Below are positions 1-8,866 of a stretch of 64,000 nucleotides of DNA, piece by piece. The stretch lies in NCBI RefSeq assembly GCF_000426365.1, contig NZ_AUFF01000003.1, positions 310,001-374,000 on the forward strand, written 5' to 3'. Numbering within the stretch: the first letter of the stretch is position 1; every line of letters starts with the position of its first letter. The translations under genes and the position numbers were made by a program. The notes beneath the pieces are model-generated. The model was not told the DNA's origin. It was given only the letters and a program-made list of their open reading frames with translations, and did no database searches. The stretch comes from Arenimonas composti TR7-09 = DSM 18010 (GTDB taxonomy: Bacteria; Pseudomonadota; Gammaproteobacteria; Xanthomonadales; Xanthomonadaceae).

Positions 1-31
1 TTCCGGCCCCGCAACACCGCCTGGAGTCCGT

Positions 32-1540
32 ATGTCCCGCACGTTCCGCCGCCTGCCGCTCGCCCTCGCCTTCGCCGCCGTGCTCGCCGCCGGCCTGCCC
101 GTCGCCGCCAGTGACGCCGTCGCGCCGGCCAGCGCGGTGAACGCGACCGCCGGCAGCGCTGTCGACGCTGCGGGCCTCGACGCCGCCGCGCTCGCCGCCG
201 CCGCGCAGTTGCGCGACACCGCGATGGCCGGCAGCGGCGCGTTCGCGGTCGTCGAATCGCTGACCACCGAAGTCGGTCCGCGCCTGGCCGGCACCGAGGC
301 CGATGCGCGCGCGGTCGCGTGGGCCGAGGCGAAGTTCCGCGAACTCGGCTTCGACGAGGTGTACCTCGAGCCGGTGACGTTCAACGTTTGGTGGCGCGGG
401 CACGAGCGCGCGGCGGTGGTCGGCGCGTTCGCGCAGCCGCTGGTGCTGACCGCCCTCGGCGGCAGCATCGGCACCGACGGGCCGCTGCAGGCCGAAGTCG
501 TCGCCTTCCCGAGCCTGGAAGCGCTGCAGGCGGCGCCGGAGGGCAGCCTCGCCGGCAAGATCGCCTTCGTGAACTACCGCATGGAGCGTTTCCGCGACGG
601 CCACGGTTATTCGCCGGCCTCGCGCATCCGCGGCGCCGGCGCTTCCGAGGCGGCGAAGAAGGGCGCGGTCGCGCTGCTGATCCGCTCGGTCGGCACCGAC
701 CGCGACCGCCTGCCGCATACCGGTGTGATGCGCTATGCCGACGGCGTCGCGCGCATCCCGGCCGCGGCGCTGTCCAATCCCGATGCCGACCAGCTGCAGC
801 GCCTGGTCGACCGCGGCGCCCCGGTGCGGGTCGAACTCGACATCGCCGCCGAAACCCGCGGCGAATACACCTCGCACAACGTGATCGGCGAGATCCGCGG
901 GCGCGAGCTGCCGGACGAGGTCGTCGTGATCGGCGGCCACCTCGACTCCTGGGACCTCGGCACCGGCGCGATCGACGACGCCTCCGGCGTCGGCATCACG
1001 ATGGCGGCCGGACGCCTGATCGGCCAGCTGCCGCAGCGGCCGCGCCGCACCGTGCGCGTGATCGCCTTCGCGAACGAGGAAAGTGGCCTGTTCGGCGGCA
1101 AGGCCTACGCCGCCGCGCGCGCGGCCGAGGACCGCATCGGCGACCACCAGCTGGTCGCCGAGAGCGACTTCGGCGCCGGCCGCGTCTATGCGCTGCGCGG
1201 CGGCACCGAGCCGGCGGCGAGGCCGGTGCTCGAACGGATCGGCGCGGTGCTGGCGCCGATCGGCGTCGCCTACGAAAGCGAAGGCGGCGGCCCCGGCCCG
1301 GACGTGTCGCCGATCGCCGCACTCGGCGCGCCCTGGGGCCAGCTCGCCCAGGACGGCACCGACTACTTCGACTGGCACCACACCGCCAACGACACCCTCG
1401 ACAAGGTCGAGCCCGCGGCGCTCGACCAGCAGGTGGCGGCGTATGCGGTCATGGCCTTCCTGGCGGCGGAAACCACCGTCGACTTCGGCACGATCCCGGT
1501 CACTCCACCCGCACCGTCCGCTCCTGTGAAGGCGAATTAG
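32..1540 (+). CDS. Secreted M28-family zinc metallopeptidase (carboxypeptidase Q-like)
   Basis: The 502-residue product begins with a clear signal peptide (about residues 1-26), so it should act in the periplasm or outside the cell as an exo-/aminopeptidase. Dinuclear-zinc ligands of family M28 are visible: GGHLDSWD near residue 302, AIDDASG near 314, ANEESG near 348, an aspartate in AESDFGA and a C-terminal histidine in DWHHTAND near 448. A PA-like insert probably occupies residues 130-260. A GGAG ribosome site lies 6 nt before the ATG. The gene is alone on this strand, and its 3' end faces a methyltransferase gene across a REP-like repeat. Peptide specificity cannot be read from the sequence. 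Confidence 0.9.
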   Translation: MSRTFRRLPLALAFAAVLAAGLPVAASDAVAPASAVNATAGSAVDAAGLDAAALAAAAQLRDTAMAGSGAFAVVESLTTEVGPRLAGTEADARAVAWAEAKFRELGFDEVYLEPVTFNVWWRGHERAAVVGAFAQPLVLTALGGSIGTDGPLQAEVVAFPSLEALQAAPEGSLAGKIAFVNYRMERFRDGHGYSPASRIRGAGASEAAKKGAVALLIRSVGTDRDRLPHTGVMRYADGVARIPAAALSNPDADQLQRLVDRGAPVRVELDIAAETRGEYTSHNVIGEIRGRELPDEVVVIGGHLDSWDLGTGAIDDASGVGITMAAGRLIGQLPQRPRRTVRVIAFANEESGLFGGKAYAAARAAEDRIGDHQLVAESDFGAGRVYALRGGTEPAARPVLERIGAVLAPIGVAYESEGGGPGPDVSPIAALGAPWGQLAQDGTDYFDWHHTANDTLDKVEPAALDQQVAAYAVMAFLAAETTVDFGTIPVTPPAPSAPVKAN

Positions 1541-1591
1541 CTCGCGGATTTCGCAGATGAGGGCGGATCAGGATCGGTTCGCGGGGTAGGC

Positions 1592-1616
1592 ATCGCGGCT
1601 GAAGCCGCTCCTACAG
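1592..1616 (-). repeat. REP-like palindromic repeat, copy 1
   Basis: On the minus strand this reads TGTAGGAGCGGCTTCAGCC followed by GCGAT, the extragenic repeat common in Xanthomonadaceae and Pseudomonas. The core GCGGCT-TC-AGCCGC forms a hairpin. It lies in the 89-bp gap between two convergent genes. A second, slightly different copy is at 62076-62100. Confidence 0.8.
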
Positions 1617-1629
1617 GGGGCTGGTCGGG

Positions 1630-2529
1630 CTAGCGGTGGGCGACGAGGGTCCAGAGGCCGAAGATCGCCTCGCGGGGGTCGAAGGCGCGCTGCCACGCGG
1701 CGTGGCGGAAGCCGGTGGCGCGCAGCGTGTCGAGCAGGTCCCAGCCGAAGTGGTACCAGCACAGCACGCCGTCGCCGAGCGGGTCGGCGTGCAGTTCCGG
1801 CGGATCCAGCAAGTGTTCGATGCCGCCGTCGGCGCGCCGCCGCGCGAGCACTTCGGTGGCCTGGGTGTCGTCGAGGAAGGGCGCGGTCAGCACCAGCCGG
1901 CCGCCGGGGCGCAGCACGCGGGCGAATTCGTGCAGCGCGGCGGCGTAGTCGGGCACGTGCTCGAGCACATCGAAGCTGCCGATCGCATCGAGCGAGGCAT
2001 CGGCGAACGCGAGCGCGGTGACGTCGCGTTCGACCAGCGCGCCGTGGCCGCCGATCGCTTCGTAGTAGCGCTGCATGCGCGCACGCACGTCCGGCGCCAG
2101 CCCGTACTCGCTGCCCTCGGCGCGCGGCAAGCGGGCGCGCAGCCAGACGTAGGCCGGCGAGGCCTGCTCGGTCAGGTACACCCGCGCCTGCCGCGACTGC
2201 CCGGCCAGCAGCGCCGACAGCGCTGCGCGGTGTCGGGCATTGAGGCCGCAATGCGCGCATTCGAGCTGTTCGCGCAGGTCGCCGGCCGTGCTGCCGGCGC
2301 GCAGGGCGAAGTGCGCCGGCCGCCGGCACAGGCCACACCAGCCGGGCCAGGCACGGCCGCCGGCGACGGTCGGCACGGCGCTGAGGATGCAGTGCTGGGC
2401 GGCGGCGAGTTCGCCGTCGTCGCGCAGCCAGGCCTGCCACTCGGCGAGCGCGCCGAAGTCGCGCGCCGCCGGCGGTTCCGGCGCCGGCGGCGGGCGCCGC
2501 AGCAGCTGCTTCAGCCGGTGCAGGCGCAT
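1630..2529 (-). CDS. Class I SAM-dependent methyltransferase with N-terminal zinc ribbon
   Basis: This 299-residue protein has two Cys pairs (CGLC near residue 65 and CAHC near 90) that look like a zinc ribbon. A Methyltransf_11-type domain follows, with FDVLEHVPD and VLRPGGRLVL (about 170-195). The ATG at 2529 overlaps the TGA of the upstream protease gene by one base (TGATG), so the two are probably co-translated. The open frame continues far upstream, but that part is antisense-like shadow and the coupled ATG is the sensible start. The substrate is unknown. The ribbon suggests a macromolecular or glycan target, as in some polysaccharide-linked methyltransferases, but that is inference. Confidence 0.75.
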   Translation of the reverse strand: MRLHRLKQLLRRPPPAPEPPAARDFGALAEWQAWLRDDGELAAAQHCILSAVPTVAGGRAWPGWCGLCRRPAHFALRAGSTAGDLREQLECAHCGLNARHRAALSALLAGQSRQARVYLTEQASPAYVWLRARLPRAEGSEYGLAPDVRARMQRYYEAIGGHGALVERDVTALAFADASLDAIGSFDVLEHVPDYAAALHEFARVLRPGGRLVLTAPFLDDTQATEVLARRRADGGIEHLLDPPELHADPLGDGVLCWYHFGWDLLDTLRATGFRHAAWQRAFDPREAIFGLWTLVAHR

Positions 2530-3794
2530 CAGTTCAGCAACGGCGTCGCCAGCACCTGCGACGGCTTGCCGGCGAGCTTCTCGAACTGCTCGCGCAGATC
2601 CTCGCGCGAGACCTCGCGCAGCGGGATCAGCGCCCGCACGATGTCGTCCAGGTCGTGGTCGCCGTCGCTGGCGGCGCGCAGTTCGGCGTCGAGCTCGCGC
2701 AGCAGCTGCACGCCGCGGGCGGTACGTTCGCCCTGCGAGCGGTCGCTGGTCAGGCTGCGGATGCTGCGGCCGTGGCGGACCATCCACGACTGCGCCCGGT
2801 CGGCGCGGTCGTCGCTGAGCAGGTTGGCGCGGCGCAGCAGCTCGATCGAGTAGTACTCGGCCAGCGATTCGGCGATCCAGTCGTCGCCGTCGGCGCCGCG
2901 GATGCGGGTGACGACGTGGAAGATCTCGTGCGTCAGCGTGCTGGTGCCGTTCTCGCTGATCAGCGGGCGGTCGGCGTGCAGGAACAGCGAGCGCGGACCC
3001 GACAGGCCGCCGCGCCACATCGGGTCGCCGGCGCTGACGATCAGCAGCTTCGGCGGCAGGTCGCCGAAGGCGTTCTCGAAGGCCGGTACGAGGCCGTTGA
3101 AGAAGGCCAGCATGTCGTTGCGGCGGATCACGTCGCCCTTCGGGCCGGCGACGCTGATCTCGGTGCCGTCGATCACCTCGCGGCGGGTGCCGACGGCGCC
3201 GGCGATGATCCAGCCGACCGGGCGGTCGAAGTTGCGCTCGGGGTTCACGATCACGAAGGACTTGCGGTCGCGACTGTGCTTGAACGGGGTGTCGACATTG
3301 GTCCAGCCCTCCGGCAGCACGAAGCGCAGGCGTGCGCGCGAGTCGGCGCCGACGGTCGCGCGCACGCTGGCCGAGGGCACGAGGTCGTCGCCGCGGACGA
3401 TCACCCAGTCGGCGGTGATGCGGGCGTCGTAGCCGCCGCTCTGGCGCTGGTGGTCGATGCGGTAGCGGTAGCGCAGGCGGGCGCGGCCCTCGCGCGGCGG
3501 CACCCAGGTGACGTGGTCGCCGGCGCGCGTGACCTCGCCGTCGCCGGTCACCGCGGTGTAGCGGTCGGCCGGCATCTTCAGGCGCAGCGAGCGCACGGCG
3601 CCGTCGCCGGGTTTCAGCGCGATGCTGACCCGCGCCTGGCCGTCCTCGGGCAGGAATTCGACGGTGTAGTCGAGGTCGTAACTGGTGCGGGCGGCGGTGG
3701 CCGGCCCGGCGGAGACGAGCAGCGCGACCAGCAGCGCCGCCAGCCATGCGGCGGCGCGGCCGCGGCCGGCCGAGGGGAAAGGCATCCGGAACAT
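2529..3794 (-). CDS. Secreted gluzincin-like metalloprotease (M1-type fold), HEIFH motif
   Basis: The product has 421 residues with a hydrophobic signal segment (about 12-34). A zinc motif HEIFH is at residues 289-293, followed by WIAESLAEYY with the likely third ligand Glu309, as in M1-like gluzincins. The spacing between the motif and the glutamate is somewhat shorter than in classical aminopeptidase N. The N-terminal 200 residues look like an all-beta domain resembling the M1 N-terminal saddle. No other recognised domain is seen. It is translationally coupled to the zinc-ribbon methyltransferase downstream. It was probably exported. Peptidase activity is predicted from the motif only. Confidence 0.7.
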   Translation of the reverse strand: MFRMPFPSAGRGRAAAWLAALLVALLVSAGPATAARTSYDLDYTVEFLPEDGQARVSIALKPGDGAVRSLRLKMPADRYTAVTGDGEVTRAGDHVTWVPPREGRARLRYRYRIDHQRQSGGYDARITADWVIVRGDDLVPSASVRATVGADSRARLRFVLPEGWTNVDTPFKHSRDRKSFVIVNPERNFDRPVGWIIAGAVGTRREVIDGTEISVAGPKGDVIRRNDMLAFFNGLVPAFENAFGDLPPKLLIVSAGDPMWRGGLSGPRSLFLHADRPLISENGTSTLTHEIFHVVTRIRGADGDDWIAESLAEYYSIELLRRANLLSDDRADRAQSWMVRHGRSIRSLTSDRSQGERTARGVQLLRELDAELRAASDGDHDLDDIVRALIPLREVSREDLREQFEKLAGKPSQVLATPLLN

Positions 3795-3812
3795 GCCGGG
3801 ATTATGCCCGGC

Positions 3813-4766
3813 TCAGCCGTGACGCTGCCGCCACCACTCCCCGACCAGCACGGCCGTCGCTGCGGCGACGTTCAGGCTCTCCACCGCGCCGGTGCCCGGG
3901 ATGCCGAGCCGCAGCGCCGTCGCCGCCGCCAGCGCCGGATCGACGCCGGTCTGCTCGGCGCCGAGCACCAGCAGCAGCCGCTGCGGCAGCGCGGTGCCGT
4001 ACAGCGGCGTGCCGCCGCGCACCACCGTCGCCGCGGCGACGAAGCCGGCGGACGTCAGCTGCGCGAGCGCGTTGTCGGGGCGTCCCAGGCGCACCATCGG
4101 CACCCGCTCGGCGCCGCCTTCGGCCACCCGCGCGGCGGCGCCCGACAGCGCCAGCGGCGCGTGCTTCGGCAGCAGCACGCCGGCGACGCCGAAATGCGCC
4201 GCCGATCGCAGGATCGCCCCGAGGTTGTGCGGGTTGCCGACCCCGTCCAGCCACAGCGCGAGCTGCGGTCCGGTGGGGAGATCGCGCAGCCAGGCCGACA
4301 GCCCGAGCTCCGGTGCCGGCGCGACCGCCATCACCACGCCCTCGTGGTGCTCGCTGCCCGACAGCCGGCGCAGGTCCTCGTCGGCGACCACCGTGTAGCC
4401 GAGCCGGTGCTTCACGCAGAACGCGACGACCTCGCGCAGCACCGTCAGCCGCGATTCCAGCAGCCACAGCTTGCGCAGGTCCTGCGGGCGGCGTTCGAAC
4501 AGCGCCAGGCAGGCGTTGAGGCCGTACCAGCGCTGTTCGCGCTCGCGCGGTTCACGGGCGGCATCGACGGCGGGCGACGGCGCCGGCGCGGCCGGTCGCG
4601 GACGGCGGCGCTCCTCGCCCGCCTGTCCCACATGGCGACGCTCCTGCCCCGTGCGCGGCGAACCGCGCCTGTCCAGCTCGCGCTGGCGCTTGTCGCGCTT
4701 CTCGCCTGGGCCCTTGTACAGGCCGCTGCCTTCCCGCCGCTCGGTCACGTCGATGCTCCTGGACAC
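3813..4766 (-). CDS. TrmH/SpoU-family RNA 2'-O-ribose methyltransferase
   Basis: The 317-residue protein has a basic, disordered N-terminus (residues 1-70, rich in Arg/Lys/Glu), a substrate-binding domain, and a SpoU domain. The three SpoU motifs are visible: NPHNLGAILRSAAHFG, LGAEQTGVDP and ESLNVAAATAVLV, the last forming the deep trefoil knot that binds SAM. It most resembles the YfiF/TrmG-like group. Whether the target is tRNA or rRNA cannot be decided here. The gene starts 18 nt beyond the end of the metalloprotease gene (3795-3812 between them) and is on the same strand, so it may be cotranscribed with the pair downstream. Confidence 0.85.
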   Translation of the reverse strand: MSRSIDVTERREGSGLYKGPGEKRDKRQRELDRRGSPRTGQERRHVGQAGEERRRPRPAAPAPSPAVDAAREPREREQRWYGLNACLALFERRPQDLRKLWLLESRLTVLREVVAFCVKHRLGYTVVADEDLRRLSGSEHHEGVVMAVAPAPELGLSAWLRDLPTGPQLALWLDGVGNPHNLGAILRSAAHFGVAGVLLPKHAPLALSGAAARVAEGGAERVPMVRLGRPDNALAQLTSAGFVAAATVVRGGTPLYGTALPQRLLLVLGAEQTGVDPALAAATALRLGIPGTGAVESLNVAAATAVLVGEWWRQRHG

Positions 4767-4974
4767 GGTGGCAAGTCTAACGCCCCACTACCCATGCCGC
4801 CTCGCACAGCAACCGGCACCGGGTATGGGTGATGCGATCGGAGTTCGCCGAGGGCGTGGCCGCTGCTGGCTGGATCGAGGAGGAGCCGTGACCATCGGCC
4901 CAGGCTCCATCGGCACATGCCGCTCATCGCCTGGCTCCGAAGAATTCCGGCTTTCCGAAAACGACGCTCCCGCC

Positions 4975-5700
4975 ATGTCCCGGCTCGCCGATATCTTCAG
5001 CTATTCCGCCACCTTCGCCGCGATCGCATTCGCGCTGTTCCTGCTCGCGCGCTTCCGCGATGCACGCCTGTCGATTCCGCTCGGGTTCGCCTTCGCGCTC
5101 TACCTGGGCATCGATGATCTGCTCACCGCGCTCGGCGGCCAGGCCGGTCTGGCCTTCGTCGGCGGGAACTGGAACTGGTCGGGCAAGCTCTACAGCCTGG
5201 CGCTGGCGATCGCGGTGCTGCTGGCCTTCCGCATTCCGCGCGAGGCGGCGGGGCTGGTGTGGCCGCGGCGCAATGCCGGGTCATCGCTCGTCGCGACCTG
5301 CCTGCTGATCGCGCTGAGCGCGACGCTCGGCGCGGTCTTCCGCCCCGACGCACCAGATGCCGAAACCCTCGCCTTCCAGCTGACGATGCCGGGCATCGTC
5401 GAGGAACTGGTGTATCGCGGTGTCGCGCCGGCGCTGTTTCTCGGCCTGGTCGCCGGCCGGCGGGAGCCCGGCGCTTCGCCGTGGCCGGCGATCCTCGCGA
5501 CCGCGGTGATGTTCAGCCTCTGGCACGGCCTCGGCCTGCGCGGCGGCGAGTTCGGCTTCGAATGGATTCCGGCGGCCTACACGCTCGTCGGCGGGCTCGC
5601 CTACGGCTGGCTGCGTTTCCACAGCGGCAGCCTGCTGTGGCCGGTGATCGCCCACGCCGGCGGCAATGTCATCTTCCTGCTCGTACCGATGGTGATCTGA
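4975..5700 (+). CDS. CPBP-family intramembrane metalloprotease
   Basis: The 241-residue multi-pass membrane protein carries the CPBP (CaaX protease/bacteriocin-processing, Abi) signature: EELVYRG around residue 143, FSLWHGLGL around 180, and HAGGN near the C-terminus. These hold the expected Glu-Glu, Arg and His residues. About seven hydrophobic segments are visible. The ATG at 4975 is chosen because the hydrophobic N-terminus starts there. The longer open frame upstream is Arg-rich and overlaps the divergent methyltransferase gene. Bacterial members act in protein maturation or bacteriocin self-immunity. No bacteriocin gene is next to it, so the role here is open. Confidence 0.82.
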   Translation: MSRLADIFSYSATFAAIAFALFLLARFRDARLSIPLGFAFALYLGIDDLLTALGGQAGLAFVGGNWNWSGKLYSLALAIAVLLAFRIPREAAGLVWPRRNAGSSLVATCLLIALSATLGAVFRPDAPDAETLAFQLTMPGIVEELVYRGVAPALFLGLVAGRREPGASPWPAILATAVMFSLWHGLGLRGGEFGFEWIPAAYTLVGGLAYGWLRFHSGSLLWPVIAHAGGNVIFLLVPMVI

Positions 5701-5715
5701 GCCGGTCGCCCCGGC

Positions 5716-8700
5716 TCAGGCATGCCCGCCCACCGACGGCGTCTCCGCTTCCAGCTTCTCCAGCGTCCGCGCCACCGCGTCCGGTGAACGCGTGTACGGG
5801 GCGAGCAGCATGTAGAAGGCCGGCACCACGAACAGCGACAGCAGGGTCGAGAAGGCGACGCCGGCGATGACGACGATGCCGATCGTGCCGCGGCTGGCCG
5901 AACCGGGGCCGCCGGCGAGCACCAGCGGTACCGCGCCCATGATCGTCGCGATCGAGGTCATCAGGATCGGGCGCATGCGCACGGTCGCCGATTCGACGAT
6001 CGCCTGCGCGATCTCGCGGCCCTCGTCGCGCAGCTGGTTGGCGAACTCGACGATCAGGATGCCGTTCTTCGCCGCGAGGCCGATCAGCATCACGATGCCG
6101 ACCTGGCTGAACAGGTTCAGCGAGCTGCCGGCCAGCCACAGGCCGATCAGCGCGCCGAGCACCGCCAGCGGCACCGTCAGCATGATCACCAGCGGGTGCA
6201 GGAAGCTCTCGAACTGCGCCGCCAGCACCAGGTAGACGATCAGCAGGGCCATGCCGAAGGTGAACAGCGCGGCGCCGCCGGCGCGCTGGTATTCGCGCGA
6301 CTCGCCCTTGTAGTCGATCTGCGCGCGCTCCGGCAGTTCCTCGGCGGCGACCTGGCGGATCCAGTCCAGCGCCTCGCCGAGGGTGTAGCCCGGTGCCAGG
6401 CCGGCGCTGATCGTGATCGCGCGCAGGCGGTTGAAGCGGTTGAACTGGCCCGGCTCGGCGAGTTCGGTCAGGGTCACGAGGTTCGACAGCGGCACCAGCG
6501 CGCCGGTGGTCGTCGAGCGCACGTAGAGGTTGGCGAGGTCGGCCGGCGAGCCGCGGTTCTCCTGCCGGGCCTGCAGGATCACGTCGTATTCCTCGCCGTC
6601 GTCGACGTAGGTGGTGACGCGGCGCGAGCCCATCATCGTCTCGAGGGTGCGGCCGATCTCGGTGACCGACACGCCGAGGTCGGCGGCGCGGGCACGGTCG
6701 ATCTCGACGCGCAGCTGCGGCCGCGTTTCCTTGTAGTCGGAATCGGCGGCGAACAGCCGCGGGTTGGCCTCCATGCGCGCGAGCATGCGGTCGCGCCACT
6801 CGGCGAGTTCCTCGTAATCCGGGCCGCCGAGCACCACCGCCAGCGGCTGGCCACCGCTGCGCACCAGGCCGGTGCGCACCTGCGGACGGGCGGTGATGCC
6901 GGGCAGTTCGGCGAGTTCGGCGCGCAGCTGCTCGACGAGGTCGCCGGTGGCGACGTCGCGGGCGTTCCAGGGCTTCAGCAGCACGATCGCCTGGCCGGTA
7001 TGCATGTCGCCGGCCGGGCCGAAGCCGCCGGGCACGCGCGAGTTCACGCGGTCGATCGGGCCGTCCTCGCCCGCGTAGGGAAGCAGCACGCGTTCGACGG
7101 CATGCATCTGCTCGACGGTGTAGTCGTAGCCGGCGCCTTCCGGCCCGGAAATCGTCACGAAGAAGGCGCCGCGGTCCTCCGGCGGCGCCAGCTCGCGCGG
7201 CACCACCGCGCCGAGCAGCACGGTGACGCCGACGCCGGCGAGGATCGCGACGCCGGTGCCGGTGGCGAAGGTCTTCGGGCGCGCGACGAAGCGGCGCAGG
7301 GTCCGCCCGTAGGCCTCGCCGAGCCCGGCGATGTGGCCCTGCACCCAGGCATTGAAGCCGCGCGGTTGCTCGTGCCTGCGGATCAGCAGCGAGCACATCA
7401 TCGGCGTCAGCGTCAGCGCCACGAAGGCCGAGATCGACACCGCCGCCGCCATCGCCACGCTGAGCTCGCGGAACAGGCGGCCGGTATTGCCCTCCATGAA
7501 GCCGATCGGCAGGAACACCGCCGCCAGCACCGCGGTAGTCGCGATCACCGCGAACGCCACCTGCGCGGTGCCGCGCTTCGCCGCGACCAGCGGCGGCTCG
7601 CCGAGGTCGGCGCGGCGCTGCACGTTCTCGAGCACGACGATGGCGTCGTCGACCACCAGGCCGATGCACAGCACCAGCGCCAGCAGGGTCAGCAGGTTGA
7701 TCGTGAAGCCGAACGCCCACAGCGCGATGAACACCGTGACCAGGCAGACCGGCACCGTCACCGCCGGGATCAGCGCCGCGCGCACGCTGCCGAGGAACAG
7801 GAAGATCACCACCAGCACCAGCGCGATCGCCTCGCCGAGCGTCCAGTAGACGCGGTCGACGGCGGCGTCGATGAAGATCGTGCTGTCGAAGGCGACGAAG
7901 ATGCGGGTGCCTTCGGGCAGCGTGTCCTGGATCGCCGGCAGCGATTCCTTGATCAGGCGGGCGACGTCGAGGCTGTTGGCGGTCGAGGTCTTGACGATGC
8001 CGAGGCCGATGTTCGGCTGGCCGTTGCCGCGGAAGTAGGCGCGGCGCTCGGCCGAGGCGCGCTCGACGGTGGCGACGTCGCCGAGCCGCACGAGGTAGCC
8101 GTCGGCGCCGCGTGCCAGCGTGAGCTGGGCGAAGTCCTCGGGCTGCAGGTAGCCGCGCATCACGCGCAGGGTGAAGTCGCGGTCCTGCGATTCCAGGCTG
8201 CCGGCCGGCAGCTCGACGTTCTCGCGGCGCAGCGCGCTCTCGACGTCGTTGACGGTCAGGCCGCGCGCGGCCAGCGCCTCACGGTCGAGCCAGATGCGCA
8301 TCGCGTAGCGCTGCTGGCCACCGACGCGCACCTGGGCGACGCCGTCGATGCTCGACAGCCGGTCGACGACGTAACGTTCGGCGTAGTCGCTGAGCTCGAG
8401 CGTGTCCATGCGCTCGGAACTCATGTTCAGCCACAGGATGACCTCGGCGTCGGACTCGACCTTGGCGACTTCCGGCGGGTCTGCCTCTTCCGGCATGCGG
8501 TCCATGACCCGGCTGACGGCGTCGCGCACGTCGTTGGCGGCGGCTTCGATGTCGCGATTGAGCGAGAACTCGATCGTCACCGCGGCCTGGCCGGTGCGGC
8601 TGCGCGACTCGACGGTCTCGATGCCCTCGATGCCGGCGACGGCGTCCTCGAGGATCTGGGTGATGCGGGTCTCGACCACCGCCGCCGAGGCGCCCGGATA

Positions 8701-8850
8701 GCTGACCTGCACCGAGACGATCGGCGGGTCGATGTTCGGCAGTTCCCGCAGGGTCAGGCGGGTGAAGGCGATCGTGCCCATCACCAGCAGCAGCAGGCTC
8801 ATCACCGTCGCGAAGACGGGGCGCTTGATCGAGAGATCGGAGAGCTTCAT
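5716..8850 (-). CDS. RND multidrug efflux transporter, inner-membrane subunit (HAE1/AcrB type)
   Basis: The 1044-residue protein has the standard length and layout: TM1 at residues 12-30, a large periplasmic loop with the PN1-PC2 porter and docking domains, six TMs, a second loop and five more TMs. The family N-terminus (SIKRPVFATVMSLLLLVMG) and the proton-relay segment VVDDAIVVLENVQRR in TM4 are intact. It exports drugs or lipophilic compounds by proton antiport. It follows its periplasmic adaptor gene by 16 nt. No outer-membrane factor is encoded here, so a TolC-like protein from elsewhere must complete the pump. Confidence 0.95.
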   Translation of the reverse strand: MKLSDLSIKRPVFATVMSLLLLVMGTIAFTRLTLRELPNIDPPIVSVQVSYPGASAAVVETRITQILEDAVAGIEGIETVESRSRTGQAAVTIEFSLNRDIEAAANDVRDAVSRVMDRMPEEADPPEVAKVESDAEVILWLNMSSERMDTLELSDYAERYVVDRLSSIDGVAQVRVGGQQRYAMRIWLDREALAARGLTVNDVESALRRENVELPAGSLESQDRDFTLRVMRGYLQPEDFAQLTLARGADGYLVRLGDVATVERASAERRAYFRGNGQPNIGLGIVKTSTANSLDVARLIKESLPAIQDTLPEGTRIFVAFDSTIFIDAAVDRVYWTLGEAIALVLVVIFLFLGSVRAALIPAVTVPVCLVTVFIALWAFGFTINLLTLLALVLCIGLVVDDAIVVLENVQRRADLGEPPLVAAKRGTAQVAFAVIATTAVLAAVFLPIGFMEGNTGRLFRELSVAMAAAVSISAFVALTLTPMMCSLLIRRHEQPRGFNAWVQGHIAGLGEAYGRTLRRFVARPKTFATGTGVAILAGVGVTVLLGAVVPRELAPPEDRGAFFVTISGPEGAGYDYTVEQMHAVERVLLPYAGEDGPIDRVNSRVPGGFGPAGDMHTGQAIVLLKPWNARDVATGDLVEQLRAELAELPGITARPQVRTGLVRSGGQPLAVVLGGPDYEELAEWRDRMLARMEANPRLFAADSDYKETRPQLRVEIDRARAADLGVSVTEIGRTLETMMGSRRVTTYVDDGEEYDVILQARQENRGSPADLANLYVRSTTTGALVPLSNLVTLTELAEPGQFNRFNRLRAITISAGLAPGYTLGEALDWIRQVAAEELPERAQIDYKGESREYQRAGGAALFTFGMALLIVYLVLAAQFESFLHPLVIMLTVPLAVLGALIGLWLAGSSLNLFSQVGIVMLIGLAAKNGILIVEFANQLRDEGREIAQAIVESATVRMRPILMTSIATIMGAVPLVLAGGPGSASRGTIGIVVIAGVAFSTLLSLFVVPAFYMLLAPYTRSPDAVARTLEKLEAETPSVGGHA

Positions 8851-8866
8851 CGCCGCCCTGCCCGCC

